Assembly: GCA_016715765.1 (NCBI GenBank)
Contig: JADJZJ010000019.1
Span: forward strand, 1 to 64,000
Direction of reading: 5' to 3'
Length of the DNA stretch: 64,000 nucleotides
DNA from: Opitutaceae bacterium
GTDB taxonomy: Bacteria > Verrucomicrobiota > Verrucomicrobiia > Opitutales > Opitutaceae
Position 1 is the first letter of the stretch; each line of letters begins with the position of its first letter. A model generated the notes under the pieces. That model was not told where the DNA came from and ran no database searches. It was given only the letters and a program-made list of their open reading frames with translations. The translations under genes and the position numbers were made by a program. Shown piece after piece: positions 9,276 through 19,200 of the stretch.

Positions 9276-9533
9276 ATGGGGGCCCTGACACATATCTCCG
9301 CCACCGCCAGTTGGCGGGAATTGGCGGCGGAGTTGGCCCCGGCGCCGTTCGAGACCGGGCGTCTGTCGCCGGCGGAGGAGGTGGTCTGTGTCCACCTGCG
9401 CCAGGGCCTGAGCAACCGCGAGATCGCCTTCGCTCTCGGCAAATCCGAGCGCACCGTGAAGAACCAGGTCAGCGCCTGCCTCGCCAAGTACGGCGTGCCG
9501 ACGCGGGCGCGGTTGATTGCGTTGTTGCGCTGA
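9276..9533 (+). CDS. Small stand-alone LuxR/GerE-type HTH protein
   Basis: An 85-residue protein that is almost only a LuxR C-terminal DNA-binding domain (about residues 29-84). The visible pattern is LSPAEEVVCVHLRQGLSNREIA, then LGKSERTVKNQVSACLAKYGV, which matches the tetra-helical HTH with the recognition helix in SERTVKNQV. There is no receiver, PAS or ligand domain; the first 28 residues are unassigned. It could be an autonomous transcription factor like GerE (about 74 residues) or a remnant of a larger regulator. The flanking repeats at 9159-9249 and 9536-9611 isolate it from neighbours, so its target is not evident. Confidence 0.8.
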   Translation: MGALTHISATASWRELAAELAPAPFETGRLSPAEEVVCVHLRQGLSNREIAFALGKSERTVKNQVSACLAKYGVPTRARLIALLR

Positions 9534-9535
9534 AG

Positions 9536-9611
9536 GGTAGGGCGAACCGTCCCCGGTGAGCCGCCCGATGGCGCAGGGTCAACCGGCTCACCGGGGACGG
9601 TTCGCCCTACC
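9536..9611. repeat. Perfect 27-bp inverted-repeat REPIN
   Basis: The 27-nt arms at 9536-9562 and 9585-9611 are exactly complementary (GGTAGGGCGAACCGTCC at the left end), with a 22-nt loop. It begins 3 bp after the stop of the small HTH gene, so the transcript would also end in a very stable hairpin. The exact arm match suggests recent insertion or strong conservation. Confidence 0.85.
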
Positions 9612-9972
9612 TTGGGTCGATTTTGGCGGGCTTGTGTACGGTCCCTTTCTCGCTGACGGGGACTTGACGAACTTTTTCCGCGGATCACACGGATGGTCGC
9701 GGATAATACCCCCGGCCAATTCCTCTTCGTTTGCTTCGCGGTTCAATCTCAGATGTAGCAATCCGGTTTGGGATCGGACCAAGGCAGTTAGAACGCTAAT
9801 CTACGCTTATCTGCGCTGATAAGGTCCAAACCAAAAACCGGTTCTGGAATTAGCGCAGATTAGCGAAGATGAGCGTTCCCCTCAGGTTTGAGGTTCCTAC
9901 GACCTCCGTCATCCGCGTCATCCGCGGGGAAGATTGCAGTGAGTCGTGTTTTGGCGATCCCGACGAGAACGC
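9612..9972. repeat. Gene-free gap holding a palindrome inside a palindrome
   Basis: No gene is seen. The outer arms are at 9673-9705 (TTTTTCCGCGGATCACACGG) and near 9908-9932 (GTCATCCGCGTCATCCGCGG). The inner arms are 9791-9820 (GAACGCTAATCTACGC) and 9849-9878 (GCAGATTAGCGAAGATGAGC). The inner arm is made of units about 10 nt long (CGCTAATCTA, CGCTTATCTG, CGCTGAT). Function unknown; it resembles the other short-period palindromes in this window. Confidence 0.6.
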
Positions 9973-11070
9973 TTATCTCACCACGCGGGCGCCGCCGCCC
10001 TTGATCTGCTTCTCGACTTCCTTGCGGGTGGCCATGGACGTGTCGCCGGGGGTGGTCGAGGCGAGCGCGCCGTGGGCGGCGCCGTATTCGACGGCCTTCT
10101 GCGCGTCGTTGAACTCCATGAAACCGAACTGCACGCCGGAGGCGAAACTGTCGCCGCCGCCCACGCGGTCGAGGATCTCGAGCTCCGGATATTTGCGGCT
10201 CTCGTGGAATTTGCCGTCGTGCCAGAGGATGGCGCTCCAGTCGTTCTTCGTCGCGGTGATGACGCGGCGGAGGGTGGTCGCGGCGACCTTGAAGTTGGGG
10301 AACTCCTTCACGGCCGTCTCGATCATGGCCTTGAAGGCGTCGATCTCGATCGCGCTGATGTTGTGGTCGACCCCCTTGACCTCGAAGCCGAGGGAGGCGG
10401 TGAAGTCCTCCTCGTTGCCGATCATGACGTCGACGTACTTGGCGATCTCGCGGTTGACCTCCTGGGCCTTCTTGAGGCCGCCGATGGTCTTCCAGAGCGA
10501 GGGCCGGTAGTTGAGGTCGTAGGAAACAATGGTGCCGTGCTGCTTGGCGGCCTTGACGGCCTCGACGGTGAGGGCGGCGGTGGTCTCGGACAGCGCGGCG
10601 AAGATGCCGCCGGTGTGGAACCAGCGGGCGCCGAGCTTCCCGAAGATATGGTCCCAGTCGATGTCGCCGGGCTTGAGCTGCGAGGCGGCGGTGTTGCCGC
10701 GGTCGGGGTTGCCGACGGCGCCGCGCACGCCGAAGCCGCGCTCGGTGAAGTTGAGGCCGTTGCGCACGGTGCGGCCGATGCCGTCGTCCTCGCGCCACTT
10801 GATGAAGTCGGTGGCGACGCCGCCCTGCATGATGAAGTCCTCGACGAGGTGGCCGACCTCGTTGTCGACAAAGGCGGTGACCACGGCGGTCTTGCAGCCG
10901 AAGCATTTCCGGAGGCCGCGCGACGTGTTGTATTCGCCGCCGCCCTCCCAGACCTTGAATTCGCGGGCGGTGCGAATGCGGCCCTCACCGGGATCGAGGC
11001 GAAGCATGACTTCGCCGAGGGAAATCTGGTCAAATGCGCAGGATTTGGCGGGTTTGATTTGGAGGCTCAT
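9973..11070 (-). CDS. kdgK: PfkB-family sugar kinase, probable 2-keto-3-deoxygluconate kinase
   Basis: A 365-residue ribokinase/PfkB kinase. The N-terminal sugar-binding motif GEVMLRLDPGEG (about 19-30) and the C-terminal signature DRVGGGDSFASG (301-312, Asp307 as catalytic base) are both present. The family phosphorylates sugars at the primary hydroxyl; KDG kinases give 2-keto-3-deoxy-6-phosphogluconate. The KDG assignment rests on the neighbours: pectin and hexuronate genes (KduI, KduD, UxaC, UxaE) that produce KDG. No KDPG aldolase is in the window. The protein is slightly longer than typical KdgK (about 310), with an extra segment in the middle. A fructokinase or other PfkB substrate cannot be excluded from sequence alone. 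Confidence 0.78.
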   Translation of the reverse strand: MSLQIKPAKSCAFDQISLGEVMLRLDPGEGRIRTAREFKVWEGGGEYNTSRGLRKCFGCKTAVVTAFVDNEVGHLVEDFIMQGGVATDFIKWREDDGIGRTVRNGLNFTERGFGVRGAVGNPDRGNTAASQLKPGDIDWDHIFGKLGARWFHTGGIFAALSETTAALTVEAVKAAKQHGTIVSYDLNYRPSLWKTIGGLKKAQEVNREIAKYVDVMIGNEEDFTASLGFEVKGVDHNISAIEIDAFKAMIETAVKEFPNFKVAATTLRRVITATKNDWSAILWHDGKFHESRKYPELEILDRVGGGDSFASGVQFGFMEFNDAQKAVEYGAAHGALASTTPGDTSMATRKEVEKQIKGGGARVVR

Positions 11071-11095
11071 GATGTTACGGGGAAATTGGCTCTAT

Positions 11096-11315
11096 AATGT
11101 GGAAAGCTGGAAATCAGGAATCGGAATTTCGGCGAGAGATTTATCCGGTCTGGTTCAAGACCACGATACTTGCTTTGGTCTGAGGTAGGAGCCTGCTTGC
11201 AGGCGATGGTTTGAGCGGACGAGAGGGTGCATGAAATCGCCTGCAAGCAGGCTCCTCCCAGGCCTCGGAGCTTGCTCCGATGATGTTTTTTCCTGAGTTC
11301 CTGATTTCCACATTG
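11096..11315. repeat. Nested palindromes: outer AATGTGGAAA arms around a GTAG REPIN
   Basis: The outer inverted arms lie at about 11096-11127 (AATGTGGAAA, then GGAAATCAGGAA) and 11290-11315 (TTCCTGATTTCCACATT). Inside is a REPIN with a GTAGGAGCCTGCTTGCAGGC arm at 11185-11207 and its complement at 11236-11258. The 23-nt arm is identical to the copy inside the UxaE-like gene at 36556-36578. No gene fits this gap between the kinase start and the Ldh-type stop. Confidence 0.7.
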
Positions 11316-11318
11316 GGA

Positions 11319-12413
11319 TTACTCGGCGACCCTGAAGTCGGACAGTTTCCAGCGCGCCTGGCGGCATTCGGCGGCGACTTCGTTGAAGGCCTCGATCTCG
11401 GCGGCGGAGAACAGCAGGCCGCCGTTGCGGGCGCTGCGGGCCGCCGCCTCGGCCTCGAGCTGGCCGGGGAGCATGCAGCCTTCGTTGCCATGGCCGAGGA
11501 TGTCGCCGATGACGGCCTTGACGTTTTCGGCCTGGTTGCGGCCCCGGGCAAACGCGCCGGCGTTCATCGCGTCGGGATGCCAGACCTGGAAGAAGAAGGC
11601 GCAGGTGTGCTTTTCCTCCGGCTCGCGGTCCCAGCGGTTGCGCAGGGTCGGGAGCGAGCCGCCGATGAAGGCGGCGATCAGCTCGTTCATCAGCGAGAGG
11701 CCGTAGCCCTTGTGGGCGCCGAAGGGCAGGAGGGATTTCGCCCTGGCCGGATCAGTCGTCGGCTGGCCGTTCTCATCCACGGCCGCCCCGGGCGGGAGCG
11801 CTTTGCCCTCGCGCAGGAGCTGCTGCACGCGGCCCATGGCGACGACCGAGGTGGCCCAGTCGATGACGATCGGGTAGCCGATGGCCGCGGTGGTCGGGAA
11901 GCCCCACGAGTGCGGGTTGGTGCCGAGCGTGGGCGCCTTGCCCCCGAACGGCACGACCTCGGCGAGGGCGGCCGTGCAATTCGTGTACGCAATGTAGCCG
12001 CGCTGCGCCGCCTCCATCACGTAGCCGCCGCCCCAGAGGTAGTGGAAGGCGTTGTCCACGGAGACCATGCCGACGCCGTAACGGTCGGCGAGCTTGATGG
12101 CCGTCTCGATGGCGGCGTACCCGGTGGCCTGTCCGAGCTTGCGGTTGGCGTTCCAGACCTGCGCGCCGCGGAACCGCGTCTTGATTTTTTCAATCCTGGC
12201 CCGGGGCTTGCAACCCGCGGCGCCGGAGCCGAGCTGGTGGTCGAGGTGCAGCGCCTTGAGGCCGTTGTGGGTGCGGATGCCGTGGCGCGTGGCCGAGGCG
12301 CAGAAACGGGCGCCGGCGGCGGCTTCCGCGCCGGAGTAACCGCGGCGACGGTAGGCGGCGGCGATCAGCGCGTTGTGCCGCTCCTCGGGAACGACGTGGA
12401 AGATATCGGCCAT
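11319..12413 (-). CDS. Ldh-family (malate/L-lactate dehydrogenase fold) NAD(P)-dependent oxidoreductase
   Basis: A 364-residue member of the Ldh_2 family, whose members reduce 2-keto acids such as 2,3-diketogulonate, ureidoglycolate or malate (YiaK, AllD and Mdh types). Seen are [20 protein letters not shown] (about 116-135), the conserved [12 protein letters not shown] block with nucleotide contacts (about 160-172), [13 protein letters not shown], the Gly-rich [13 protein letters not shown] (about 222-234) and the C-terminal LPGQ. It is 13 bp from the 6-phosphogluconate dehydrogenase gene on the same strand and so probably cotranscribed. A role in a sugar-acid side path is inferred from context; the exact substrate is not visible. 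Confidence 0.85.
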   Translation of the reverse strand: MADIFHVVPEERHNALIAAAYRRRGYSGAEAAAGARFCASATRHGIRTHNGLKALHLDHQLGSGAAGCKPRARIEKIKTRFRGAQVWNANRKLGQATGYAAIETAIKLADRYGVGMVSVDNAFHYLWGGGYVMEAAQRGYIAYTNCTAALAEVVPFGGKAPTLGTNPHSWGFPTTAAIGYPIVIDWATSVVAMGRVQQLLREGKALPPGAAVDENGQPTTDPARAKSLLPFGAHKGYGLSLMNELIAAFIGGSLPTLRNRWDREPEEKHTCAFFFQVWHPDAMNAGAFARGRNQAENVKAVIGDILGHGNEGCMLPGQLEAEAAARSARNGGLLFSAAEIEAFNEVAAECRQARWKLSDFRVAE

Positions 12414-12426
12414 GGGAGGTGGCCGG

Positions 12427-13885
12427 TCAGGCCGTGTAGGTCTGTGACGTGGTGGAGCCGCCGCGCCCGGTCCAGTTGGTGTGGAAGAACTCGCCGCGCG
12501 GCTTGTCCGTGCGCTCGTAGGTGTGGGCGCCGAAGTAGTCGCGCTGCGCCTGCAGCAGGTTGGCCGGCAGCCGCGCGGTGCGATAGCCGTCGAAGTACGC
12601 GAGCGCCGAGCTGAGGCAGGGCACCGGGATGCCGAGCTGCACGGCCTGCACGATGACGCGCCGCCAGGCCGCCTGGCGGGTCTCGACGGCCTCCTTGAAG
12701 AACGGGTCGACGAGCAGGTTCACCAGGTCCGGGTTGCGGTCGAAGGCGGTCTTGATGTCGCCGAGGAAGGCGGAGCGGATGATGCAGCCGCCGCGCCAGA
12801 CGAGCGCGATGCCGCCCTTGTTCAGGTTCCAATGGTAGGTCTTGGCGGCGGCGCGCATCAGTTCGTACCCCTGCGCGTAACTGACGATCTTGGAGGCGAA
12901 GAGCGCCTGGCGGAGATCGTTGACGAAGGCTTTCCTGTCGCCGGTGAAAGTGCCGGTGTCGGGCTTGATCAGCTTGGCCGCCTCGACGCGCTCGGCCTTG
13001 GCGGCGGAGAGACAGCGGGCGAACACCGCCTCGCTGATGAGGGTCAGCGGGGTGCCGTCGTCGAGGGCGGAGACGACCGTCCACTTGCCGGTGCCCTTCT
13101 GGCCCGCGGCGTCGAGGATCAGGTCGATGACCTCGCGGCCGCTCTCGTCCTTCACGGCGAGGATGTCGCGGGTGATTTCGATCAGGTAGCTGTCGAGTTC
13201 GCCCTTGTTCCAATCCGCGAAGACGGTGTGCATCTCCTGGTTCGACAGGCCGGCGGCGCGTTTCAGCAGGTCGTAGACCTCGCAGATCAGCTGCATGTCG
13301 CCGTACTCGATGCCGTTGTGGACCATCTTGACGAAGTGGCCGGCGCCGTTCTCGCCGATCCACTCGCAGCAGGGTTCGCCCGCGGGGGTCCGGGCGCAGA
13401 TGGACTGGAAAATGGGTTTGATATGCGGCCAGGCCGCGGCGCTGCCGCCGGGCATCATGGACGGCCCCTTGAGCGCGCCCTCCTCGCCGCCCGGAGACGC
13501 CGGAACCCACGAAGAGCAGGCCCTTGCCCTCGACGTATTTGGTGCGCCGGATGGTGTCCGGGAAATGGCTGTTGCCGCCGTCGATCAGGATGTCGCCCGG
13601 CTCCATCAGCGGGATGAGCTGCTCGATCAGTTCGTCCACCGCCCCGCCCGCCTTGACGAGCATGATGACCTTGCGGGGCCGTTTCAGCGAGGCGACGAAG
13701 TCCGGCAGGTTGGTGGCGCCGAAGAACTTTTTGCCCTGGGCGCGGCCGCCGATGAAGGCGTCCACCTTTGCCGCGGTGCGGTTGTAGACGGAGATGGGGA
13801 AACCCTTGCTCTCAATGTTGAGGGCGAGGTTTTCGCCCATGACGGCGAGGCCGATCAGGCCGATGTCGGATACGGGAGTGGTCAT
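12427..13885 (-). pseudogene. gnd: 6-phosphogluconate dehydrogenase, interrupted by a +1 frameshift
   Basis: Reading from 13885, the first 130 or so residues match the NADP domain of decarboxylating 6-phosphogluconate dehydrogenase ([58 protein letters not shown]). The frame then breaks. The rest continues in another frame down to 12427 ([59 protein letters not shown] and [17 protein letters not shown]). The family signature [19 protein letters not shown] is restored by removing one C from the CCC at 13490-13492. All other parts are intact and of full length (about 485 residues), so this is more likely an assembly indel than a decayed gene. Confidence 0.88.
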
Positions 13886-13922
13886 GTGAGGAGGAATAAA
13901 GGGAGTGAAGCGGTGCGCGGGT

Positions 13923-14888
13923 TCAGCAGGAGTTTGCCTGGGCGTGGGGCTTCTGGCCAGCGAGGAAAAGGGTGAGGTTCTCCACGGCGCAGCAGGCCTG
14001 GCGCTGCACGCTCTCGTGGGTGCGCGAGCCGATGTGCGGGGTCACGATGCAATTCGGCAGCTTCAGCAGCGGATGGTCGGCCGGCGGCGGCTCCTGTTCC
14101 AGGACGTCGGTGCCGTAGCCGGCGACCCGGCCGGATTGCAGGGCGGCGACCAGGTCGGCGGTGCGGACGATCTCGCCGCGCGCGCAGTTGAGGATGATCA
14201 CGCCCTTTTTCATTTTGGCGATGGAGGCGGCGCAGACCAGGTCGCGCGTTTCCGGCGTCAGGTTGGTGTGCAAGGAAAGATAGTCCGAGCAGGCGAATAC
14301 CTCGTCCAGGGACGCGGCGCGTCGCACGCCGTGCTGCGCGGCAAACTTGTCATCCCAGTAGAGATCGAAGCCGACCGGCTCCATGCCGAACGCCCGGGCG
14401 CGGATGGCGACTTCCTTGCCGATGCGGCCGACGCCGACGATGCCGATCGTCTTGCCCATCACCTCGTGGCCGGTCTTGCGCTTCCAGCCGCCGGCGCGGG
14501 TGGAGTCGCAGTGGAAGAGCAGGTTTTTCTCGAGCGCGAGGAGCAGGAGGAAGGTGTGCTCGGCCACGGTGGTGTGGTTGACGCCCGGGGTGAACAGCAC
14601 GGGAATTTTGCATTCCGTGGCGCACTTCACGTCGATCTTGTCGAGCCCGATGCCGTACTTGCTGATCACGCGGAGGCGCGGGCGGGACTTTTCAATCACC
14701 GCGCGGGTGATGGCGTCGTCGCCGCACAGGAAGGCGTCGAACTGGCCGGCCAGTTCGAGCATGCGGGCCTCCGGCAGCGGGCCGCGCTCGCGGACGATCT
14801 CGCAGCCGGCGGCGGCCAGCAGGTCGTGATGCCGGCCGGGCGTGTCCTGGAAGGAAGTGGTGGTGAGGAGGACGCGGGTGGTGCTCAT
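13923..14888 (-). CDS. D-isomer-specific 2-hydroxyacid dehydrogenase (SerA/GyaR-like)
   Basis: A 321-residue NAD-dependent dehydrogenase. The ATG at 14888 is chosen because upstream in-frame codons are low-complexity. The NAD-binding glycine motif [13 protein letters not shown] is at about residues 149-161. The catalytic Arg lies in NCARGEIVR, the Glu in DVLEQEPPP and the His in CIVTPHIG. It acts on 2-keto/2-hydroxy acids (phosphoglycerate, glyoxylate or sugar-acid derived). It is 37 bp from the gnd gene. An operator-like pair of heptamers at 14965-14992 lies 77-104 bp upstream and is shared with the SDR gene at 34058, tying it to the hexuronate regulon. Confidence 0.88.
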   Translation of the reverse strand: MSTTRVLLTTTSFQDTPGRHHDLLAAAGCEIVRERGPLPEARMLELAGQFDAFLCGDDAITRAVIEKSRPRLRVISKYGIGLDKIDVKCATECKIPVLFTPGVNHTTVAEHTFLLLLALEKNLLFHCDSTRAGGWKRKTGHEVMGKTIGIVGVGRIGKEVAIRARAFGMEPVGFDLYWDDKFAAQHGVRRAASLDEVFACSDYLSLHTNLTPETRDLVCAASIAKMKKGVIILNCARGEIVRTADLVAALQSGRVAGYGTDVLEQEPPPADHPLLKLPNCIVTPHIGSRTHESVQRQACCAVENLTLFLAGQKPHAQANSC

Positions 14889-14964
14889 GGGTAAGCGGAG
14901 GGAGGGCAGGGTTTGAGGAGAACGGACAGCATAGCGGGAAGCCGGGTTGCCGCATACACGATAA

Positions 14965-14992
14965 TGCGAAAAATAGTTTCGATTTTGCGAAA
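14965..14992 (-). promoter_or_regulatory. Candidate operator: two TTTCGCA heptamers 21 bp apart
   Basis: On the minus strand the site reads TTTCGCAAAAT, two variable bases, AAACT, one base, TTTTTCGCA. The plus-strand heptamers TGCGAAA are at 14965-14971 and 14986-14992. The same arrangement occurs at 33962-33989 ahead of the SDR gene, with the same spacing and almost the same distance to the start codon. Direct repeats two helical turns apart are typical of AraC-family binding, and an XylR-like AraC regulator is encoded at 32651-33826. Confidence 0.6.
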
Positions 14993-15085
14993 CAGGATTG
15001 GGGTGGAAGCCGGGCCCGAGGCGGGGGGTGGAACGGGGTGGGCACGGGTGAAAAGGAAGAGACAAACGCCACCAGCGCCCAGGAT

Positions 15086-15176
15086 TGTCATTCTGAACGC
15101 AGTGAAGAATCCAGTGCACGACAGTCGAGGGCTTCGATCAGCGCCCACGGGATTCTGCGCTGCGCTCAGAATGACA
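15086..15176. repeat. Palindromic repeat of the TGTCATTCTGA type
   Basis: The left arm TTGTCATTCTGAACGCAG with GAAGAATCC and the right arm GGGATTCTGCGC with CTCAGAATGACAA are inverted copies around a short middle. The motif type (TGTCATTCTGAGCG with GAAGAATC) is a known kind of dispersed repeat in many bacterial phyla. It fills most of the 318-bp gap between the hydroxyacid dehydrogenase start and the IclR stop. Confidence 0.75.
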
Positions 15177-15206
15177 ATGATCGTGATGGTAACGGCGCCC
15201 CGGTGC

Positions 15207-16022
15207 TTACGCGCGGTGTTCGGCGTGGCCCATCAGGCGGGAGAGCTCGGCGGCCACGCTGCGCACCTTGGCGGCGATCTCGGGGACCCGCGCCTCGGTG
15301 AAGCGGACCGTGGCGGCGGTGATGCCGATGGCCGCGACCACCTGGCCGTCGGAGCCGAAGACCGGGGCGGCAAGGCAGCGCACGCCGGGGTTGAATTCCT
15401 CGTTGTCGAGGCTGAAGCCGCGCTTGCGGGTGAGGTCGGCCTCCTTGCGGATGGCGGGGACCGTGGTCTGCGTGAGGGGCGTGCGCCTGGTCGGCGGGCT
15501 TGCCGCCATCAGCTCCGCGATGCGCTCGCGGTGCACGAAGGCGAGGAAGACCTTGCCGGTGGACGAGCAGTGCAGCTCGGCGAGGAAGCCCGGCCGCGAG
15601 GCGGCGCGGAGCGGGTGGGGGCTGTCCTGCACGGCCACGATCAGCGCCCGGTCGTCGCAGGGGATGGCCAGGTGCGCGGTTTCGTCGGTGAGCTGGGTGA
15701 GCTTCTGCAGCAGCGGCAGGGCCTGCTCGCGGATCTCGGTGCCGGCCAGCGCGGCGTTGCCGAGCTGGATCAGCACCGGCCCGAGCTCGAAGCGGCCGTC
15801 CACCTTGCGGGCGAGGCCCTCGAGGCAGAGCGTGGTCATGATGCGCAACGTGGTGGTGACCGGGATTTTCAGGTCGCGCGCCAGGTCGGCGGCCTTGAGC
15901 CCGTCGGGATGCCGCCCGAGCACCTTGAGGATGCGGCAGGCGTTGCGCAGGTTGGGAATGACATAGCGTTCATCGCCCGCGGGGGCGGGGGAAGCGGGGC
16001 GCGGGGAGGAGGCGGCGGGCAC
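15207..16022 (-). CDS. IclR-family transcriptional regulator
   Basis: A regulator with an N-terminal winged HTH (about residues 20-85, with ACRILKVLGRHPDGLKAADLARDL and TTLRIMTTLCLEGLARK) and a C-terminal effector domain of the GAF-like IclR type (HLAIPCDDRALIVAVQDSP, CSSTGKVFLAF, RGFSLDNEEFNPGVRCLAAPVF). The start is uncertain: GTG at 16022 gives 271 residues, normal for the family, while the open frame extends to a TTG at 16106. IclR proteins such as KdgR control pectin and 2-keto-3-deoxygluconate genes, so control of the divergent receptor (16236) and the kdu genes is a reasonable inference. A candidate operator lies at 16076-16108. Confidence 0.88.
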   Translation of the reverse strand: MPAASSPRPASPAPAGDERYVIPNLRNACRILKVLGRHPDGLKAADLARDLKIPVTTTLRIMTTLCLEGLARKVDGRFELGPVLIQLGNAALAGTEIREQALPLLQKLTQLTDETAHLAIPCDDRALIVAVQDSPHPLRAASRPGFLAELHCSSTGKVFLAFVHRERIAELMAASPPTRRTPLTQTTVPAIRKEADLTRKRGFSLDNEEFNPGVRCLAAPVFGSDGQVVAAIGITAATVRFTEARVPEIAAKVRSVAAELSRLMGHAEHRA

Positions 16023-16075
16023 GGCGGAAAACAGGATGGGGGAGGACAGGGGACAGACTTTCGGCGCGACCGGAA

Positions 16076-16108
16076 TTTTGGCACTCCGAAAATTTGGGAT
16101 TGCCAAAA
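16076..16108. promoter_or_regulatory. Candidate IclR operator in the divergent promoter region
   Basis: TTTTGGCA (16076-16083) and TGCCAAAA (16101-16108) form an 8-bp inverted repeat with a 17-bp A/T-leaning spacer, between the IclR gene and the TonB receptor that diverges from it. Centre spacing is about two helical turns. If the TTG start at 16106 were used the site would be coding, which is one reason to prefer the GTG at 16022. Confidence 0.45.
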
Positions 16109-16235
16109 GTCATAATAGTTCAAATATGGAACACAAGTTCATTAGTGAAAGTTTCTCACTGGTGGCTTGCCTCACCCCGCCGGCACCCCCGGCCGAGGCC
16201 GTCAGGACACCCAACCTCCAAACCAACCCCCAAGC

Positions 16236-19200
16236 ATGAAGGCTATCTGCTCCGCGTGGCACGACGCATTCCGTCCGTCCACCTCCCTGCTCCGTCGCGG
16301 CCCGTTCCGCCGCTTTGTCCCCGTCGTTGCCCTCCTGTGCGGCCTCGTCCTCGTGGCGGCCGTCCCGCTCAGCCGGGCGCAGGCCGCGGCCACCACCGGC
16401 ACCGTGACCGGCCGCGTGCTGGATTCCGGCAGCGGCAATTACCTGGAAGGCGCCGAAGTCGCCGTCGTCGGCACCGCCATCCGCACCGCCACCGCCCGGG
16501 GCGGCGAGTACACCCTGACCGGCGTGCCCGCGGGGACGCAGACCCTGGTCGCCTCCTATCCCGGCCTGGAGGTCAAGTCCCAGACCGTCGAGGTCGCCGC
16601 CGGTGAAACCGCCAGCCTCCCGATCACGCTCAAGTCCGACATCGTCCAGCTGGAAGGCATGACCGTCAGCGGCGCCCGCGAGGGCATGGCCCAGGCCGTC
16701 GCCCTGCAGAAGATCTCCATCCAGGCCAAGATGGTCGCCGCCGCCGACCAGTTCGGCGAAATCAGCGAGGGCAACGTCGGCGAATACCTGAAGTTCATGC
16801 CCGGCGTGAGCATCGACTATAACGTCAACGACGCCCGCGGCGTCTCCCTGCGCGGCCTGAGCACGGCCTTCACCATCGTGGCCGTGGACGGCACGCCGAT
16901 GGCCGGCGCCTCCTCCAACGACGACACGCGCCGGTTCGAGTTCGAGCAGATCGCGATGAACAACGTCGAGACGACGGAACTGTTCAAGACCGTCACCCCC
17001 GACATCCCGGCCAGCGCCACCGGCGGCTACGTCAATTTCGTGACGAAGAGCGCCTTCGACCACCAGGACGTGCAGCGCATCACGTACAACCTCTCCTTCA
17101 CCGGCCCGAGCAGCAATATGTCCTTCGGCAAGGAGGGCGGCGTCTGGGGCCACGGCAAGGAGTATGTCGTCCGCCCCAGTTTCGACGCGAATTTCTCGCG
17201 CAAGATCACCGACAAGGTGGGCCTCAGTCTCACCTACCGCTTTTCGGAGAAGTACGACGATTCCCCGCGCACCGAGTACACCTGGGTCACGGCCACCACC
17301 GCGCCCACCATCATGAGCGCCCCGCGGCTCCAGCAGTACAACATCCGCGACGAGCAGAAGCTCACGCACCGCGAGGCCTTCGCCGGCAAGCTCGACTTCA
17401 AGCTCAGCGACCGCACCGCGCTCATGGTCAGCGGCCAGTGGAACTGGTACGACCTCAACTTCACCCAGCGCGGCCCGCAGTTCGTGCTCGGCACCGGGTC
17501 AACGGGCAGCAACGGCACCTTCACCTCCGGCAGCAGCGGCGTGAACATCAACAACGGCGTCCTCTACCGCAACAAGTACGGCACCTCGCTGCACTTCAAC
17601 GCCCGCCTGGAGCACGAGTTCGCCAACGGCGGCAAATTCGAGATCACCCCGTACTGGTCCGAGGCCGACGGCCAGTACCGCGACACCAGCAAGGGCTTCA
17701 TCTCCTCCGTCGCCCAGATGGCGCCCGGCGCCGCCACCTACACGAACTTTACCCTGACCGACGTGGGCCGCCTCGGCACCCTGCCGACCATCAGCCTGCA
17801 GCTCGCCGGCAATCCCGTGGCCGCCAGCTTCATGCGCGACCTCGGCAACTACCGCCTCACCAACTCCGCCACCGGCGGCAACTTCCAGTCCCGCCCGTGG
17901 ACCTCGAAGGATGAGAAGAACGGCGTGCGGGCCGACTACACGCAGCAGTTCGACTTCGCCCGCCCGGTCACGCTTTCAACGGGCCTGGCCCTCGACAACG
18001 TGGACCGCAGCATCGACCGTCCCGACCTCCGCGGTGCGATCACGGCCATCACCGGCGACGCCCTCCGCGCCCTGGCGGACCCCGGCTACACCGCCGACGT
18101 CGGCTACGGCTTCGGTTCCTTCCAGGTGATCGATCCGTTCAAGGTGTGGGATGCGTATCGCAGCAACCTGACCACCCTGCAGGTGTACGACGTCCGCTGG
18201 TTCGAGGAGACGAACGACGCCGTCTACCTCCGCGCCGACGTCGAGGTGACCCCGGAACTGCTCGTGGTCGGCGGCGTCCGCTGGGAGAAGCGCGAGATCG
18301 AGGCCCGGGCCCGGAGTCTCGTCTCCGCGCGCTCCAAGCTCGCCAAGATCAACCTCGACTACGACGAGATCTACCCCTCCGCCAGCTTCCGCTACACCCC
18401 GCGTTCGAACATTGTCGTGCGCGGCGGCGTCAGCCGCACCGTCGGACACCCCGACTATGCCGACCTGCTGCCCGTCATCACCTCCGAGAGTTCCCCGGGT
18501 GCGGGCGACGGTTCCTTCACGCTGCCCGACCCCGACCTGCAGCCGTACTTCTCGGTCAACTATGACGCCTCGGTCGACTACTACCTGAAGAACTCCGGCG
18601 TCATCGGCGTCTACCTGTTCCGCAAGGACGTGAAGAACTACTTCATCTCCCGCGGCATGACCGCCGCCGAGCGCGCCGAAGTCGCGGCCGACTACGGCTA
18701 CATCCCCGCCGAATTCAACACCGGCACCGTGCGCGCGAACGGCGGCAAGTCCACGCTGCAGGGCGTCGAGCTCAGCTACGCCCAGAACCTGACCTTCCTG
18801 CCCAAGCCCTTCGACGGGCTCAATATCCAGGCCAACTTCACCTACGTGGATATTCAGGCCAAGGACAGCGATCCGCTGATCGAGCTCGACACCTATTACT
18901 CGCAGATGCGCGCGGTCTCGCCCAAGACGGCGAACTTCATCCTCGGCTACCGCTACGGGAAGTTCACGGTCACCTCGACCACCAACTGGGTGGACGAGAG
19001 CCTCTACGGCGGCTTCGTGTCCACGAGCTACTTCACCGGCACGGCCAACACCACCAACCAGGCCCTCGACACGCGGCTGACGCTGAACAAGGACGAGAAG
19101 TTCACGACCGACCTGAAGGTGGAATACGCCATCAGCAAGTACGTCTCGGCCTACTTCCTCGTGCGCAATATCACCAACAGCGCCCGCGAGGAGTTCCTCC

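Noticed and set aside
9973..11070. Plus-strand frame 9946-11097 as a gene
   Set aside because: It is the antisense shadow of the PfkB kinase, which has both family signatures.
11319..12413. True lactate or malate dehydrogenase
   Set aside because: The protein belongs to the Ldh_2 family with broad keto-acid use; context does not show lactate or malate metabolism, so only the family is named.
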